Of a stretch of 64,000 bases of DNA, positions 60,565 through 64,000 are shown piece by piece. Position 1 is the first letter of the stretch. Each line of letters starts with the position of its first letter. Both the position numbers and the translations under genes were made by a program. Source of the stretch: Chaunax sp. Z400 (Eukaryota; Chordata; Actinopteri; Lophiiformes; Chaunacidae); NCBI GenBank assembly GCA_037577475.1, contig CM075183.1, positions 21,251,281-21,315,280 on the forward strand. The letters are read 5' to 3'. The notes below the pieces were generated by a model. It saw only the letters and a list, made by a program, of their open reading frames with translations. It ran no database searches and was not told where the DNA came from.

Positions 60565-62615
60565 GCATCTCACATACTCTAAGTCTGGTATGTTGTGTTA
60601 TGATGAATTTGGTGTTAAGTTGGTCTTTGAGGAACATTTTTAGAACAACTCATCCGTGACTAAACTACATCCTGTTTAACTGCCTCAACTGTTTCCCACA
60701 AGGACACCTTTTTTTGTCTTTAAAAAATAAGAAGACTCTGTTGGTTGTAGCTGTTAACACCACCTCTCTACTGCTTTTCCACCCACATAACACTTCAACT
60801 CTTTTCTTGAGTCCGTTACCAAACTGGAGTCCTTGAAGTTCTCTTTACGTCCTGTTGCATATGAAAGGAGTGGACTCAGAATCTGTTGGCATGAGGGAGG
60901 ACGAGGGTCAGTAGTCTCAACGTTTATTCAAGTTTGACGAGGACTAAAAATACTCCAGCCATCAATAGGCAACACCAAACTGTCTTAATACTGTGTGAGT
61001 TTTTCTGCACAGAAATTACCCCACAGGAGATGAAAGTTGTTAATCCTGTTGGATTTAGGGATCCGGGTCCCTGAGGGAAAAAGCTCAGATGCTTAACAAG
61101 AGAAGCTCTACTGGTTCTGGCACACGGCATAGTGTTAAAGATTCTGCTGTTCACCTGACATTTAAAGGGAATGGGACACGATGAGCTCATTGGTTCCTTC
61201 CGTGTTGTCAGGATGTGGAGCTCCTGTAATATCTTTTAATTGGAGCCTGTTCAGCCATGCATGCAGCCCACAGGAGGGTAAGAGTTGTTCCTGCTTAAAT
61301 CTCTGGACCCCTCAGAGCGTTTAAGTACAGGCTGCACTTCCTCAACAGGAAGCATAAACCCAACGCGCCTCAGGAACGTTTGCCGACCCACATTTACTTA
61401 TCTGCACCAAACAGATTATCTATGTGAACACTGCACAAGCACAGAGTCAGTGTGCATCAGAAATACCGTATATGGTTGGCTGCTGGAGGAGGTTTACCGC
61501 TACAGGTCTGTGTTTGGTGCCGTTGGTCCATATAGACTAAATGAGACGGAGCAGATTGTGGTCTAAAAACCGGTGAGTCTATGTATGTCATAAAGGAAGG
61601 TTTAATGTGTTACTGGACAGAAAACCATCCAGTTGATGCTCATTTGACATTTTCTCTTTTTAGTGCACCTGTAATGATGCTTCATTCATCAAACATTACA
61701 GCATCATCAGCATCAGCATCATCATCATCATCATCGCCATTGTACTTTCTATCCAGACAGTGTGTTCAGAACTGAGCTGGCAAATATTGGTAAATTATTA
61801 AAAATGTTCTCACAACATTGAAGAAAGTGGAAAAACTGATCAAAATGTAATAAACTGAACAAAGATCCATCACTATACAAAGTTTAATCAATAGACATGA
61901 GTAATCAGATTACTTTCGATATAATAAACTACATCATTACTCTAGCTTAGCTTGCTACATTTCTTTTGTACAGTTTCCTGTGGCGCCCCAGGTGGTGGAT
62001 TTAGTTTTCTTCAGTGTTCAGGCATCATGTCTGTATGACAGCTGCTATATAAAATGTATGTGAGCATTAATATTAGTGGTGTAGCATTAAATATTTCATT
62101 CTTCACCCTGTTTTTCTCGACTTAATAAATGCATTCGTTATCGATCCTCCTGCAACTTCTTTTGATTTAGTCCCGTCTCTGCCTTCATCCCTTTCTCACT
62201 CCAACTCTCCCCACCTCTGAGACACTTTGGTTGACCTCGTAGCAATTAATGGACCTAAACGTGCAGCAAGTAAACTTCTCTGTGCTGCTTTTGATGTCAA
62301 GAACTTTTTATTCATCGTATCTTTTAATTAGCTGCGAAGAAGAACCTCCACCTGAGACCCTGATGGCCTCTCAGACGTGTCTCCCTGTAGACGGCATGCC
62401 TCTATCCTAAAGATCATTATCACGCCACTGTGAAAGAAGCAGAGTCTATGTGAGTATCTTTAGTACAGATAATTACAACCCTGCATCCAACCTAACCTCT
62501 CTGAATAAAGTATACCAGCAGAAACCGAAACCGTGTCTGACGTCAATGGTGCGGTGTTTTTCTAGTTATTTAAATGACATCAGATGCTCTGCGATGCAAT
62601 GCACCAATTTACCAG
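60565..62615. other. Intergenic, no gene recognised
   Basis: Apart from the CAT/CAG tract, I see only unclassified AT-rich DNA. Confidence 0.5.
61701..61736. repeat. (CAT/CAG)n trinucleotide tract
   Basis: Twelve ATC-type triplets with CAG interruptions. Confidence 0.9.
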
Positions 62616-62619
62616 GAGG

Positions 62620-62760
62620 ACGTCTGCTTTATCCATTTTCTGTAACCACTTATCTGTGTAGGGTCGCAGGGGCTGGAGCCTATCCCAGCTGACATCGGGT
62701 GAGAAGCAGGGTACATCCTGGACCAGTTCAGGATGTACCCTGAAATGTTAAATCTGTGTT
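62620..62760 (+). repeat. Teleost dispersed repeat (TATCCCAGCTGACAT) with terminal hairpin
   Basis: TTATCCATTTTCTGTAACCA, GGGTCGCAGGGGCTGGAGCC and TATCCCAGCTGACAT form a sequence I recognise as recurring widely in fish genomes. It runs directly into a perfect 14-bp inverted repeat at 62707-62742. Confidence 0.65.
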
Positions 62761-62764
62761 AGTG

Positions 62765-63900
62765 AGCTCTCATTGTTTGTCAAAACAATCCATCCACCTG
62801 ATGTGTTGCATGTCAAGATGCAGGCTAAAGATTATGAATATTGCACTGGTGTATCTTGTACCTGTCACAATAAAAGGCTCAAAATACGCAGTTTTATCTT
62901 AATAAAAGTCATAACAGACACTGAACTTTGGACCTGGACCTTGGACTGAGTATGCAGGCCATGTAAGAACTGGGATGGTGTCAACCTCCAGGACTTGTGT
63001 GCAGATCATTCGATGTGGGGTGGTACATCGTCTGCAACATGAGGTGACGGTGGCTGATGATACGGCACAACAATGGGTCTAAGGATCTCGTCATGGTACC
63101 TCTGTGCATTCAAATGCACCAGTGTTCACTGTCTGTAGCTTAGCCTCCTCCTACCATTACCCCACCCCCCCACCGCCACCATGGGGCATGCTGTTCACAA
63201 AGCTGACATCAGAGGTGAGCATGCCCAATCAAAACACGTGACATCAGCGGCACTATGTTTGTGATAGAACTGCTTATTTTATAGTGGCCTTTTATTGTGA
63301 TCTGTGCAATAATCCTGTTGTGTTCCTCATTACCTCATGTTTTCTCCTCTTCTTCTTTATCTCCTTCACTCTATCACTCCTCAATCTGCCTGTTATCAGA
63401 GTTTTATGTTGTTCGAAGCTGAAATGGAGAGATAAGGGGAGAAAACATACAGCCACAAGCACTCAGTCCCCCACCAAATGACACGCACATACAATAAACA
63501 CACACACAAACTCACAATCAGGTCCAAACCTGTAATGGGTTTAGTCAGAGACAGGAAATCTCTCTCTAATTGGTTCTTAGAAAGCCTGTTTAGAGCAAAA
63601 AATGAACTTAGATCACAAAAACATGTTATAAATCTAGGAAAGTCAGCCTCATTAAAATACGCATTAAGAACAGAGGGATGCAAACATACTGGAGTTCACT
63701 ATCAGAACTGTTCTTATTTACCTTAAACATGTTCCATCTATTAAATCTAGTACCGGAAACCAGACCTTCATTGGAAAATATCCTCACTTTGCCTGAAGGT
63801 CCTCACTGTGTGAAACGGTCCTCACTTAGTACTGTAAACGAGGACGTATGTTATAAAATGAGGATTATGTTACAAAGCGCAGTTTTCTATTGTCCTTATT
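62765..63900. other. Intergenic, no gene recognised
   Basis: Unclassified sequence. A C-rich run (CCCCACCCCCCCACCG) lies near 63163. No gene is supported. Confidence 0.5.
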
Positions 63901-63904
63901 TACC

Positions 63905-64000
63905 TCATCATGACTCCTGGACCCTGAAAACCTGCCCCTAGAATCTATCTATCAAAAAAGCTACCAAAAAAATTGGATAGCTATTCTAGAAAAACTATAT
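63905..64000 (+). repeat. Dispersed repeat X, copy 3
   Basis: GACTCCTGGACCCTGAAAAC, CTGCCCCTAGAATCT and GCTATTCTAGAAAAACTA. It runs off the end of the window. Confidence 0.6.

Overview
This is nuclear genomic DNA from a vertebrate, very probably a teleost fish. The one convincing gene is a rhodopsin-family receptor split by GT-AG introns. The rest is AT-leaning, gene-poor DNA with long (CA/GT)n microsatellites, short non-autonomous transposon remnants of kinds common in fish, and decayed LINE and SINE pieces. There is no operon, CRISPR array, prophage or bacterial-style feature, and I found no previously undescribed multi-gene system.

The gene is a neuropeptide Y receptor of the Y2 subfamily (npy2r, or its paralogue npy7r). 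It lies on the minus strand between about 17.5 and 27.4 kb. Five coding exons join in frame to give 411 codons: 27321-27130, 26820-26688, 20847-20682, 19766-19613 and 18561-17971. Every internal boundary has GT/AG ends and the phases agree. The product has seven membrane spans, the C137-C217 disulfide pair, DRH at the end of TM3, SWLP in TM6, NPLLY in TM7, a palmitoylation-type cysteine, a poly-glycine stretch in the tail and a C-terminal ATDV. A good splice acceptor 51 bases before the ATG suggests an untranslated exon further upstream. A CpG-rich block at 43.0-43.7 kb with strong splice donors is one candidate for it.

Layout. 1-17.5 kb: intergenic, with a (GA)n tract, an ATCC tract, a 24/15-bp minisatellite, a long (TG)n, an L1-type LINE fragment, LINE 3' ends and copies of several dispersed families. 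17.5-27.4 kb: the receptor gene; its introns hold a transposon-like fragment and a dispersed repeat. 27.4-43 kb: probable 5' flank or 5' intron, with an (AT)n tract, two miniature transposon-like elements, a reverse-transcriptase fragment, a polypyrimidine block and a telomere-like G-rich tract. 43-64 kb: a CpG-rich block, purine-rich DNA, several very long CA/TG arrays, a tRNA-derived SINE, a 23-base G run, a GCTAGGA minisatellite, a pair of related transposon-like repeats and a perfect 14-bp hairpin. Several non-repetitive stretches look like conserved non-coding elements, but only comparison with other genomes can decide that.

No other protein-coding gene could be supported on either strand. 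Most other long reading frames come from microsatellites, lie antisense to exons, or encode nothing I recognise.
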